64,000 nucleotides of DNA from Phytoseiulus persimilis. Its lineage: Eukaryota > Arthropoda > Arachnida > Mesostigmata > Phytoseiidae. The position numbers were made by a program, and so were the translations under genes. Where the stretch lies: contig CM075101.1 in assembly GCA_037576195.1 (NCBI GenBank), positions 40,858,001 through 40,922,000 of the forward strand. Reading direction: 5' to 3'. Shown piece after piece: positions 19,449 through 31,600 of this stretch (the first letter of the stretch is position 1; each line of letters starts with the position of its first letter). The notes beneath the pieces were generated by a model. That model saw only the letters and a program-made list of their open reading frames with translations. It searched no databases and was not told the DNA's origin.

Positions 19449-21661
19449 TTCATTTTGAAAGCGGGACAAGGTCGCCGTGTCTGATCGAGAACAAAACGAG
19501 AAGAGTTGCCCGCGGAAACGTTCTGGAGAATCTCTCGACCCCTCTTCCGAGTGCACCTCTAACCAGCGGCATCTCCGTGGCACGTGAGGATTGCTCTTTG
19601 GAGGTTTCCCAGAATCGGTGAAAAATCGAGCTGGAGCGATTGCCCGTTCCGAAATACGAGGATGATGCGGAGCATCACAGCCTCATACCATCCATTGTGG
19701 GTCTATTGCATTAAAACACGCACATCTGAGCCGGCGAAGGCTTCCTCCTTCAATTTTTGCTGCCAATAATTGAAACAAATGATCCTGGACGCGAACGAGC
19801 CAAGGAGTTCGCCATCTCGATCGTGGCCCTAGCGAGCATCGTTGTCCCTCTATTTTCTCAATATTGTTCGCCCCATTTACTAAAAGCTTCCTAATCCAGA
19901 TGGACTTGCAGCGAGTGCTTCTCGAAGTTTGCAGTGACAGAAAAATGACTTGACGTCGAAGATGAGCATCCATAGCAGAATGAATACTCTCGTGGCAAGC
20001 ATCCGTGATTTCGATACATTCTCTGTCCTCCTCCGGGCGCAAACTCCCTCCTTCTCAACGTTCCTCGACACTCCGCCTCAATGTGTTTCCTGTGGTATGT
20101 GTAAGTACGTTGTACATATTCACGTCAAGGAAGGATTATTATGGATAATTCTGCAGACTAAACATATATGCTGAAGGGAATCTCAAGCAGCAGGGAGAAA
20201 CAAAGCTTACACAAGTACCAGGCACTTTGTTTGCCTCTTTCATTGGCGCAACACCGGACAGGACAGCTTACACAGAGACTCATAGGAGCATAACCAGGCG
20301 AGTTCATTCACAAGAGGAGTCGTGGTTGAAAATATGTGAGCGCACAGCATAGGAGCAAACTTCATTGGAGCGGCGAACTCGGAGTCGGGACGACATCATA
20401 CGAAGCCCGCGACCTGTGTTCTGAGGAAGTCGAGCCATCTTCTTCAAAATTCTATGGCTGCTGTGAATCCAGGACTGTTGTTCAAGGTCAAGACGAGTTG
20501 GAGACTCCGTTCACACGCTGCTGACGGTCGGCATCCGGCAGAGGGAGAACCACCAGCCATTGAGCCGGTCCCCCCGGTCATAAGCTGTGTCCGCTAGCAC
20601 ATTCCATCACCAAGGCGCTGTTGACCGGAGTTGATTCAGCGTTTGCGACCGAAGGAGTCACCGGCCGATCACTTGAGGCCGCGACCACGACTGCATAGGC
20701 AGTTCGCTTCTCCCCGATGGCGAACCTGCGGTCGCGGCACGCGGTTGGCTCATCGGCTTGTTCGCGTGTCGGACGACGAGCTTGACCATGATCAAAACTG
20801 ATATATCAGGGCTTTCGGAGAGGGGGGGGGGCAGACTTTGAGAACGTTGGAGCTTGGCGTCGATGCAGGAAAATCAGTGATAGTTGGCATGGTCGATTTC
20901 CGACCGCGTTTGGTGGAGAAATCCAACGATTCCCCCGTCAAGAAGGACGGAAAGAACTCGTGAAGGGAGGTCCTGCCAAGAAGAGAGTCCGGACGGCCTC
21001 CATCTGGCGACGCGCGGGTAATTTTCCAGGGAAACTAATGCGCCGTACTGGTTCGGAGGGAAAATCAGTAGAATAGACTTCTGAGGCCAGGCAGACGCGT
21101 TTCCTGATGCCAGAATCACCCTCCTCGTCAGATCTGTGGCTTTTCGGGGCCCACAGGGTCTGCTGCTCGTGTTATCCGTTTTTTTTTTCTTTTACGTGAA
21201 TTTCTCCGTCCATGCTTTCTCGCTACAACGAGTCCGAAGTTTGGGCCGATGCGAATTCCCCGATCAGAACGGTTCGTCTTCCATTCGTTCGTCCCCTCGG
21301 TACAATGGCAAACCTGCTTCCGCTCCGTGAGCGATCCTACGGAGAGCAGTGGTGCGCGAATGTGCTGCAAGGTATGTATGTAGTAGAACGTCTGTCTGCC
21401 CGGAATGAGTATTCGATGTGCAATAGAAGTGCTGCCTCTCCCAGCTCCGGGAACACTATTTAGACAAGAATAATCTCGGGGAAAAGTTTCAGGCGAGATG
21501 GCGTCTCTCTTCCTCCGGTGTCATTGTTCCGCGAAGGCTCGACGGAGCATTTGGGATGTGTGATGGGTTCTCCCGGACGCTAGTGTCTCGGACAGACGAA
21601 ACACTCCAGTGGAGATTCCCTGTTTTTGTGTAATAATTGGCCCGAAAGAGATCCCGAACGC
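19449..21661. other. No supported gene
   Basis: About 2.2 kb without a convincing exon. A G10 run lies at 20822-20831. No RNA gene recognised. Confidence 0.45.
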
Positions 21662-22258
21662 TCATCGACGAATGTTCATCCCCGAGTGACTTGTTTCAGA
21701 GTGATGATGTCTCTTCCATAAGGGACAATGATCGGCGGGTTTGAGGAACCCGAGTAGGCTAGCCGATGATAAAAGCCATCTCGGGCTGAAGGATCGTTGC
21801 GAGTTCAGAGGGAGAACCGTTGGAGGTCCCAATGATCGGCTCTGAATAGGGTTCGGTGATCGCAAACAGTCGCCGAAAGCTACAATTATTCCGGCCATTA
21901 CTTCCCGCACCGAGAATTCTCGAGGGAAATTCTTAGGACAGACGAGCGCGCCCCATAGCTTGTGACATCGGGACTGGAGGTCGCAAATACAAGAGTCACA
22001 GACGACGGGCTCACTGAAGAACTTGAAGCAAGAACTGATTATTTGAACTTTGAATTTCAAAGAGTATCCCATCCCAGAGGAAAAACCTCGTGCTCCGAGT
22101 TGGCGTAGCTGCACAGCAAAGGTGCAGCGAACCGAGCATTCCCTTCGTTGGAGTATGGCAGACTCTCTGAAATCTCGGCGTGGGAAACCTTGTGCTTGGA
22201 AGGTCCCAACGGAAGGCTCGATGTCGACTCGGGGTTCCATCCGCCGAAATCGTTTCAT
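21662..22258 (-). CDS. Unrecognised 198-aa ATG-initiated open frame
   Basis: A complete ATG-to-stop frame of 198 codons. Residues 62-115 look most protein-like, with a cluster of Cys (four within about 15 residues) followed by Leu/Trp/Ala/Val-rich and Val/Ile/Ala-rich stretches. The remainder is Ser/Pro/Arg-rich and could be shadow sequence. It overlaps the start of the plus-strand frame at 22180. Chance alone would give about one frame of this length in two such windows. No family is recognised. Confidence 0.25.
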   Translation of the reverse strand: MKRFRRMEPRVDIEPSVGTFQAQGFPRRDFRESAILQRRECSVRCTFAVQLRQLGARGFSSGMGYSLKFKVQIISSCFKFFSEPVVCDSCICDLQSRCHKLWGALVCPKNFPREFSVREVMAGIIVAFGDCLRSPNPIQSRSLGPPTVLPLNSQRSFSPRWLLSSASLLGFLKPADHCPLWKRHHHSETSHSGMNIRR

Positions 22259-22668
22259 TGTTCCCCGCTCATTCGTCGAGGGGACCTGGCGGGGGATGGA
22301 AGCCTGGAGACTTCCTACAGTTGCTCAAGAAGTTTATACCGCGAAGTTTATTCATGCTGACCGCCGCCGTGGAGTCTCTCTATGGCCACGCAGTCGGCGA
22401 CGGACGCTGCGGGCCAATCGCCACAGCCCGCAAAGTTTTCGATTTGGCATCAGCGGGAGACTCTGAAAGCGATCGTGGAGAGTCCACGATCTCAAGTCTC
22501 ATTCGAGAGACTGCATTCCTCTCGAGCCCAAGCCAAGAGCCTCCACCTGATTCGGAGAGGTGCTCAGCTTGCCTCGACCTTGATTCATTCCGCGTTCGCA
22601 CCGGCGCACAGAAGGTTGCCGCTGCAGTGGCGGGAACAGACTGCGAGTCCATTGTCGTCAAGGTTTAG
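22180..22668 (+). CDS. Coding-like plus-strand frame, unrecognised
   Basis: A 162-codon open stretch; the first in-frame ATG is at 22354. The part after this ATG (104 codons) has a marked excess of C-ending and G-starting codons and an Ala/Val/Asp/Glu/Ser-rich sequence with several Cys. Codons before the ATG (about 22290-22353) also look real (Gly-Asp-Phe-Leu-Gln-Leu-Leu-Lys-Lys), so the stretch may be an exon rather than start at the ATG. It ends Val-Val-Lys-Val-stop; GTTTAG at that point could alternatively be a weak donor. Immediately downstream another frame takes over (22650-22807). No domain is identified. Confidence 0.42.
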   Translation: MGNLVLGRSQRKARCRLGVPSAEIVSLFPAHSSRGPGGGWKPGDFLQLLKKFIPRSLFMLTAAVESLYGHAVGDGRCGPIATARKVFDLASAGDSESDRGESTISSLIRETAFLSSPSQEPPPDSERCSACLDLDSFRVRTGAQKVAAAVAGTDCESIVVKV

Positions 22669-22807
22669 AGACGTCGAGGAGCAGTGGAAAACCTTCGTCA
22701 CAATGCTGACATCAAGGACTGCAACCACTTGTGGCACATCAGTTGATGTTGTCATTCCGCAAAAAGACCACGAAAAACTAGTTGTTGACAAGTTATTTCC
22801 CACGTGA
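22650..22807 (+). CDS. Continuation in a second frame
   Basis: From about 22650 a different plus-strand frame becomes the protein-like one for about 50 codons: charged, Val/Asp/Lys-rich, ending Asp-Lys-Leu-Phe-Pro-Thr-stop at 22807. The handover happens without a stop in either frame, as if one base were gained or lost, or a short intron removed. A 220-codon minus-strand frame (22585-23247) covers the same bases and is a competing reading. Confidence 0.28.
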
Positions 22808-25800
22808 GATCGCTTCCAACGGGTTCGGTATGCACTCCGACAGGAGCTGTCGCGCTCGAACGGAGATAACATTCGGATCGTGTTTCCTAAATAAATCGCC
22901 TGACTCAATCCGGTTTGTTTATAACCGAGAGGCCACCAGGCGTGCCGCGTTGAGGGGCGCATTGAGCTACAGACTGCCAATTTCCGCCCTAAGCCTCGGC
23001 AGGACTTCAAGCTGCCGTTGTCAGAATCCTCAAGTGAGCTTTGCTGAGTATATTTAGATGAGAAGTTTGTGGCTCGAGGGTCCAGTCGCATGTTGGTGAA
23101 GGCTACAATCGGCGACCTCTCGTTCGGTTCTTCCCCCTTGCTTTTCTTGTTTCGCGGAGCTCCTCTACAGGGTAGGAAACAACATTTTCGCTGGGGCCGC
23201 CTTTCGATCAGCGATTCCGTCACTTCTTGTGGAGTGGAAGTCCACAAAGGAGGCTCAAGCAGCGGCTTAGCAATCTTTTCCCCTTCTTCTTCCAGTGGAT
23301 TTTCCTCCGTCCGCTGTCATCCTGACAGATGCCTTTGACGCGGCGAGCCAAAGACAAGTCGAGGGATCGCATGTGAGCTGGACCGATGGGGAGACTTAGA
23401 GAGGTGTTGCAAAACTATCCCTCCGATGTTTCAGCCGAAAGACATGTCAAGATCGCTTGCAAGGTCTGCCGAGAGAACCCTACTGTCTGCTTCAACGAAA
23501 GTCTCAAGGATAAATACCCAGGACTTTGGAAACTCGTAATCCCGCGTGAATCCATCATTTTCGATCCTGAGATTCTAGCTGAATTTAGGGCTTACCCGTC
23601 TCATGAGGGCGCATCCTCTGGCACTGAAAGGAAGATCTCGAGGACGCTGTGTGCGATTTGAGGGAATCTCGTGCAGAAATTTCGTAAACAGATAGCAGAG
23701 AGAAATACCCCCGAAAACAGGAGATCATGCTCGAACGAACCTACGGATTACGTCTGCTGATGCCTCGCTTCCACAATGTGACTCTTCCGAGCGACTTTTT
23801 AAATGATTCCGGATTGCTAGATGCGAAAGTGCACATTGTGCTATCCTGCCGCTGCCTAGATCACGTGGTCTCCGGTGGAACTTCTGATTCTTTTTCGCTT
23901 CGAATCGGAACATCTGCGCAAGGACTCGCCCTCCGCCTGGGTGCCATTGGCTGAAGTGGTTCTCAACCGTGCCTGCCAAGAAGTTGGACCCCAGCGGCCG
24001 CTTGTCAAACCTGATCTTGCAACCCGGAGTCGATGGCACTTTGGAGCACGACAGCCGCCATGATGCATTGCGGGCGATGTGCAACACATGACCCCGCTTC
24101 ATGTGTGAGGCGATTACGCCGCAGCATGAGAACCTGTGTGCGTCGACGAAGGCTTTATGATCGTCAATCAAAAGGGGGTGAGTATCCACTTTCCTGGAAA
24201 CTCAGACCAATGTCTGTGGAGCTTGCTCGCCTCCGACGCGTGAGAGTAAGGATAGGAACGCTCATCACCATGAAAGGAGTTCATGAGCCACCGACGTGGC
24301 TCTCGACACCAGTTCTCGGCTTCGGGTTTTCCTGGTTCCCTCGAAACAGAAGAACAGAAAATTGGACAGATGTCGTTCTGCTGTTGCAGTCTCTAATATA
24401 TCCCAAACTCTTAGCACAACTCCCGGCCCGAGTCCCCCAAGCTCTCGTTCGGCCCCGCGCTTCGAATAGAAGCCTCGCTAGCTTCCAGGATGCTCGCATC
24501 CGGGGAAGAAGGCTGTCGGGATCCCGGATAATGAGGAATCCTGGCTTTCGGTATTTCGGAACCGAATCGTCGCCAGCGGCGCATCTCTCTGGTCACGCCT
24601 TTTTCAGGTTCTTCCCTGAGACAGGGAGTCCCTGAGACGTTCGACGTCAACATGGCAGGCCATTACCTCCAAATCACTTTCACCAAACTCCGTTAACTTC
24701 CCTAACTCACTTCAGCAACCTGCTTTGGCCAGGAAATGGCAATCTCAGCACTGCCGCCTCGTTGCTGGCGCGGTGGAGCACAATGACCTGGAAGCTGCTC
24801 CGTCGGAGGGCTTGCATGACCGCACACGTACGCCGTATGTTTGGCGATTGTGTTTTGCGGCAAGCGTCTGTTGGAGTCCTTGCGAAGATTGTTTGGTAGT
24901 AGTAGCTTCCAATTCCGGCGATTTTCCCTTTCTGTCTTTTCAAAAGCGAGCTGTCATCTTCCCCGGCAACGAGAACTCTGTCACGACAAATAGACGTAAC
25001 AAGAGCTCCCCTCATACGGGAAGAGTAGGATTCAAACAGGAAGGGGGATGTTTCTCCATTCGGAAATTGAATCATGTTCGCAAGCTCATAGTGGCTCACT
25101 ACGTTGAAGTTGATCGATGTTCGCCAATGGTACGTTGAGCAGGAGGCGCCGAAGCCCTTGGGGTGGAGGAACTCGCGTGAAGTCGACTTTCAGAGCATCG
25201 ACGGGATCCGCCAAGCCGGGCGCACTGATCTGGAGTTCAATAGTTCGGCTATCGGCTTCCCCTCAACACCTCTCAGATTTGTCGAGCGAGTTACACTTTT
25301 AACACCCGCATATTGGGCATTCGATAATAACAAACTCATCAGACTTGCGAGATGTGCTTGCGGTTATGAACACTCCCCCCGATACTTCAGTTCAGCGATA
25401 TTCCGGCAATGACCTTCGTGGAATTCGTCCGGGTTCGAGAGCCGATCCTCGAAACTCACGTGCTCTTAGAAACGCCGCCCCCCCCTAACTGGCGACGTTG
25501 TCACTGACCGAGACCGTTGGCTATAAGGATGTTCCGGTGATTTCAAGTTGGCTGCCAATTAGCCTCGATAGCCTCATGTTGAATTCGTATGGTAGTTTTT
25601 GACCCAGATGCGGTGTTCATTGGATACATGTCGATCATTTCAGCCTTCCATGTCGGGCCGTATAGGCTGGGTCGCTAGTCTCCGTCTCCTTTCTCCTATT
25701 AGGTGAGTCAAAAAGTTCGCTCGGTGGTCACTGCTCTCTCCAGATCTTCGAGTTGTCCGTTGTGGACTTCGGACGTGATGGTTTGACCTCAGGGAACAGG

Positions 25801-28258
25801 TCGAGAAATGCCACGCCTCTGCAATCCCACCAGGCAGCCAGCAAGACATTTTCTGGATGAATTTCGGCTTCCGGTACGCTCCGAGTTACCTGGACGAACC
25901 AGGAGTTCGATCACCACCAGGAGGAGGAGGTCCTCTTCGAGTTCCGTGAGGAAATCTCTGGCCCCAAGGCTCTGTTCACCTTGCCGGCAAAGATCCGGAC
26001 TTGGTTGGAGCATAAATGCTTGCTTCCAGTTATGTATACTCTTGGGTTTCTCCGATTATATCCCTTTCCTGAGAATGATCAATGTTCAGGCGTGGTTATC
26101 TTTGCTCTGAACACCTAACTCCGATTCGTCTGCACTCATACTGTGTATGTCTTTCGGCTCTTCGGTTTTTTCCATGCTTTTGTGTTGATCCGTTTTCATC
26201 GACATCATGTTTCTGGCCACCTTTCCTATGACGTCATCTCAATCCTTTCCATGTACTCGATCTTGCTTTGCGCTTCCCCGCTTCAAATGAGGACCAGCCG
26301 AGCTCGACCGTAATGGATTTGTTTCCGAATTTGGTCATAAGAGGGCCTTTGTTAAGGTCTCGTTGAAATTGTTCAGCTGAGGGAGCTTGCTCCGCCATTT
26401 TTTTTCTCGGGTGGATGCCATTCACTTCCTCCATCTATCGGTCTAAGAGTTCTTCCCGTGGGGACCACTCGGCGATCTCAACTATTCTCCCGATTGGAGA
26501 TGCGGGCAGCCCATCAGGGAGCTGATTCAACGCCCGCCCGGCGGAAACGCAATGAGCTCGGAAATAATTAGCAGAATAGTTAGCGCTTTCTACCTGGTCG
26601 CATCCGGGCCTGGAGTTATTTGAGCATCGAGTTCCTCTTCTCTAGAGCGTCCCAGCGCAAGAGTTGCCGAGCTTAGCTCCTGTTCCGTTGAAGAGGTCAG
26701 AGCGTGCCGATGACCTTCCGGCTTATTTCTCATGCTCTTACCTCAGGAACGCTTTTCTTCGTTCCCATCGACTCAAAGTGAAGGCCCGGAAACAGATATC
26801 CGATGCCGACCCTTTCGTAAACATTGATGCCTCGGATTCGCGGTCCACCTCGGCGCTGTATCTCCCGAGGAAGAACTCCCGATCCGTTGCAGCGAGCCCC
26901 TGACAGGTCTATGGAAGGCAGGTTTCCCTCTCTCTGGATTTTCCCACAGATCGTGAACTACCACGTCGACCAACATCGGGATTCGACGTTCTCTTCGCTC
27001 CGATTATCACGCGCGCACGCTCCACGATAGGGAGCTATTAGGCGCTGCGTGCTCGTTGGGCAATCAGTCATGAAGATGCTTTTCACATCGAATGTCGGAA
27101 CGTGCCCGCCTGAGCTAGACAGACTGAAGAATGATTCGTGGCTGCTTGTGCGCAGCTCTTCTGTACTGCGAGTCGGCCAACCCCTGGTGGGTGATGCAGA
27201 CCCCATCATGATGATGTATGATATTACGGCTAGGTCTATATACTTTTATGAGCGATGTCGACACATGTGTTCCTTATCAGCTTGCCACAAGCGCCGAGCT
27301 CGCGTCCACCTCTCATGAGTTCGCCGAGAGCGTTATGAAAATGGCGGACATTTTCTACGGGCTCATCACAAACGCAGATTTCTAACGGAGTCCCGGGCTA
27401 TGCGGGGCCGCCAGAGACCCCGACAAACCTGGTAACGTCCGCTGACGACCGTTCTCCTCCACTTCTGCTGCTTGGGATAAAAACCGCCGTTGTCCGATGT
27501 GCACGAGGCTCGGTTCCTGATTTGGCGAGCCTCCCCTTCTGAGTTCCTCCGTTCTCCAATGCGACGACTACGTCATCCAAGCCAGACTCCTCTCCCGGAA
27601 GGCTGAAATGAGTTCGGGCGTCTTTGACCTCTTCGTTGGCGAGGAATTCGGTCGCGTCGCGGGACAGAATTCAACAGGACAGATGACAAACGGATGTATT
27701 CGTACTACGCTGAACTCGACAGCCCCCTGCAGACATCCATCTCCGCCAGGCGGCATTGTTTCGCTCTATTTCAAAACACAATGAGTGTACGAGGAGCGAG
27801 AAATCGGCGGCCGTGAGAGTATTGTCAGGAGCCTGAACCGCTGGCGAGCCGAGGGGAGTTCATGCCGAACTCGCACACGAGCTTCGAAAAGCAAGTTGTC
27901 CGCTCCCGTCAGTTTCGTTCGAGCGTGACTGACGTTTGGGAGGAGCTTTTCAGGGAAGACGTCACTCCTCCTGGACGGAGTAACAAGTGATCGATTTCGG
28001 GTTCTCCTTGTGCGCTGTCAGAAAGGCGACAATATTATTTCTCGAGCTATATGGTCCGGAGGATCTGGAGTGAGTTCGCGGAAGTTTCTTTCCTCGCTCC
28101 AACAACCCTGTTAATTTATTATGGGGCAGACGCAGGCCGACCGCTCACGGAACTGAGAAGTGGGAAAATCTTTTGTACTCAACGCCATTCTGTTGCGAGA
28201 GGCCAACTCTTTAGATCCAGGAACGACAGGACCAATTCGATCGGAGTGAACTTTCGAA
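22808..28258. other. No supported gene
   Basis: About 5.4 kb. A minus-strand ATG frame at 25789-26013 has a leucine-rich acidic helix-like segment but no other support. No RNA gene or repeat recognised. Confidence 0.4.
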
Positions 28259-28627
28259 ATGGCGAGTTTCAGCTTTCCGGAGGAGGTCATCGTTCAGGAA
28301 ATAATTTCATGTGACACACAGGCATTTTCATCGGACAACCTTGTCGGTTTGGCTGCTCAGGAAGTGAAGCCCGTTTATCACATGAAGTGGCCTACCCAGG
28401 TGGGGCAAGGGCTCCCCCACCCGCCGCCCTCGTCGGAAGGTCGGGTGTCAGATGGAGCGGAAGCCGGCCCCCTCTCAAGGAATGTCGAAAAAGACGGCCA
28501 GAGGGGAGATCGTAAGAAGAGTCCATTGTCATACACCGCGAAGGCCCTACGGGTGCGGAACTTGTGTGGAATGAACACTGCGCAAAACAAAACAAAAAAG
28601 CCTCCACCCCTCAAAGCTTTCCGATAA
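28259..28627 (+). CDS. Unrecognised 122-aa intronless open frame
   Basis: ATG in a favourable context (GAAATGGCG) opens a 122-codon frame ending in TAA. About one third of codons start with G. The first 45 residues are acidic and hydrophobic in alternation (Phe-Pro-Glu-Glu-Val-Ile-Val-Gln-Glu-Ile-Ile), a Pro/Gly/Ser linker follows, and the C-terminus is Lys-rich and basic. There is no signal peptide or membrane helix. Composition suggests a small soluble, perhaps nucleic-acid-binding protein, but that is inference. No known family is recognised, and it may be one exon of a larger gene. Confidence 0.4.
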   Translation: MASFSFPEEVIVQEIISCDTQAFSSDNLVGLAAQEVKPVYHMKWPTQVGQGLPHPPPSSEGRVSDGAEAGPLSRNVEKDGQRGDRKKSPLSYTAKALRVRNLCGMNTAQNKTKKPPPLKAFR

Positions 28628-31600
28628 ACATGGGAAGAGTGCATTATATTTTACTTTGATGGACGGAATAGTTCCGCGATTATTCAGTCTTATCAGGAAA
28701 ATCCTCACAGGTTTGAAAGACATGTTGATCACGTTACGAAAAGCTCGCGACCCCAAAAAAGCAGGGTACGCCTCTGATCACATGGCCCGGGTCTCGGACT
28801 CTTTGCATCGAAATCGTCCGGGCTCGGTTCGGACAAAGGATCCGAATATCAGGCTCCCTGTCGGAAACCCCAACGGCGATCGTATAAACCTCAGAAAAAA
28901 ATGGAACGTGGTCCGTTTCAGCGTCATGCTAGCTGTGTTCGGATCGATAAGAAGTCGTTCGTTTCTGCCGTGCTTCCGGTAGAACTCCGGGTATGGCGAA
29001 TCTGAGCGGAACGAGTTCCGGATCAACTGATCTCCCGTTTCAGACCAGTTGTTCAATCAAGGGTCCTCCTCACTGACTGAATCTCCGGAGGTACCTAGAG
29101 TTTACTCTCTCCCGCTCGGAGTTCGCGCTCGTGCTTCCTCAGCTCTTTGGTTCTTGAAACTCGGGCATTATTCGACCGAATAAGTGCCATGGCTCCGAAG
29201 CGAGTGGAAACACGAAATAACTGAATGCATGACACTCGACAGTCCCGGTACCGTCGCCTTGAGGGGAACGATGGGACCAGTACCCCTCTCCCTGAAAATT
29301 TCGGGGATCGCAGGACTGCTCGCGAATATGCATCGGAACATGGGTGGAGCTACCCTATCCTCGAAGATATAGTCGCCAGAAGTCTGTCCAGCGAGAGTTC
29401 ATGTCGCAGAGAGTTCTCCGAGCATCTGATCCGGTCAAACGGGTCATCCGAAACATTCAACCCGGAATCCCAGGATGTCACGAGGTGGCACCTGGAGGTT
29501 CCGAAGCTTCAACAAACTGGCCGTTCTCGAAATAGCCTCCACTGGATTCAGCCAATGGGGACTAAATCCGTCACCGGTTCCGCTCGTCCAAAGGTTTCCC
29601 TGTCCTCAGCTCACCCGTTTTTGAGCTGTCTTCCTCTGCGGCAGTGTTCCAAAATATACGCCCACAGAGGTCGTTATCGTACTCTCCTGAGTTTGCAGCA
29701 GCCACAAATCGACAACGAGCGGTGTCTGTTCGGCCCAATGTTCTGAAGCACCCTGAGCTTTGTCCCGGATGTGATGTCGCAGCGGTAAAACAGCAAGAGG
29801 AGGAAATTTGTCGGGGAAGTTGGAAACTTCGACCGTTTCCTCGATTCGCTAATTCTGAACAGGAAGACTTCGGAGCGAAATGCCATGCCGCGGGTCAATG
29901 CCTACGGGAGCGGAGCCAAATCGAGCGAGGATGTGGCACACCATTCGAGGAAGATTAGAAAAGTTCTCAAGCGCCGGATTCCGCGCCCTGACTGGGAATC
30001 CATTCGCTTATTCCCCTCGGTTCCCTGCAGGCAACTGCTTCCCTGGGTTCCACAGTTGCCGAGTGTCGAGAGATGCGGTGAGCTCTTGTCTAAGAAGTAA
30101 CCGTGTTGCGGTTCTTCTATCCCGATGCACGGGCACGTGGATGGCATAAATCCGAGAGAAATACGATCCGCAAGTAGCGGTTTATCGTGCCTCGCCCGAG
30201 CTGAGGGCGAACCCTCGCAATCACTGAAACGGCGGGCTCGCTCGTCTGTTTGGCTTGACTGGGCTAAGTCAGCCAACAGACCGGTCGGTCGATGTTTGTC
30301 CCCGACTCTGTTAGTATGCCTCATATGGTAGTTGCTATCTAGGGTTTCTGTTTACAGTCTGAAAACGGAAGACGCCGCTTGAGCTCCTCCGAGCTGACAG
30401 TAGAGTAGACGCTGTGATAGCCAGGGGTGATTGCCAGTCAAGAGGACGAGTGGGTGGGTGGGCGGTCGGTCAGACTGACAGGAGCGTTGACAACGCCCTT
30501 CACTCGCATTCCCGGTCCTCCTCGCAGTTTTTGTCATCTCTCGATACGACCGCCTGTCCCCTCTCTCCGTCCGATGCCACAGAAGTTCTCGGGATGCGGG
30601 TTGTTGGCGGAGGGAACGCGCAGATCATTTCAGATGAAACGCCCCCTGGGCCGGGATGAAACACAAGAAAATTCACTCGTGAATGCGTCGAACCTGAGCG
30701 CTCGCCGTGCGATTGCCGATTGTCAGGAACAATCGGATGCGCACGTCCATCGCCGGATAAGTCATGCGGAACGCGGCGGCGTCAGCAGCATATAAACGAG
30801 CCGACTTAGCGGAAATATCCGGCATCTGCAATATTGGGTAATTTTTACCTAGCGTCCGTGCAGACCACTTCAGTGTACGGCGACGCCTTGCCGAAACGAT
30901 GCTCATCGTCTCCGTCGAGCTTCGTCTCTTTTCGTGAACCAGCAACGTGATCAAACTTGAAGAGCATCCTCCTCCTGATGGGAGGATTGACGCGCGTGCA
31001 GAGTCAAGGCAAGGTTTATCAGTGAGAGAGATCCCGAGGCTCGAGAGCAGCGGCGAGAAGAGCGAAACACATACACGTTTCGCTCGGCATGGCTTGATGT
31101 TCGCTCGGGAGTCTCACACATTATCGAAAGATTCTCAACCACCATTCCGAACGATTCGAGCTAAGAGCGTTCCAGTGTTGAAGGCATTCGCTCGGAACTT
31201 TGGCGACGCGCTGGCTGTCGTTCAGTTGAGGGGAGTACATCCGCTCCATGCAGCAATCTTCAGGATCCGAAGGGGTCCTCAGAAAGAGGAGATTATCGGA
31301 GAGATTCCATGTCACTTTCTACCAGCCCAAAATAGCGGACCCTGATTTCCTGGAGCAGACCGGCGCTCAAGAGTATTCATTCTCTGCAAAGAGCCCTCGA
31401 AGCTCACAGTAGGGAGCCCGCGGGAACCTTGTCGTTGTCAACCTCGCTGACCCAGTTCTTCGTACTGGAAATGCATTCTTTCCCAAATTGACCTCATGAA
31501 TATTTCGCTCGGTCAGCGAGAAATATGTCCTCTGCAATGAATCCTCGCTTGAACGGACTCCCTTTGGCGAACGGGCGATCCTCATTTCGAGTCGCCGAAA

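Noticed and set aside
18567-19484. Annotating the 305-codon array frame as a gene
   Set aside because: It starts inside the element centre, is a product of a 45-bp period, and arm differences look neutral. Kept as a finding only.
22585-23247. 220-codon minus-strand frame
   Set aside because: The plus strand over 22180-22807 has clearly better codon bias; this is probably mostly its shadow, though not excluded.
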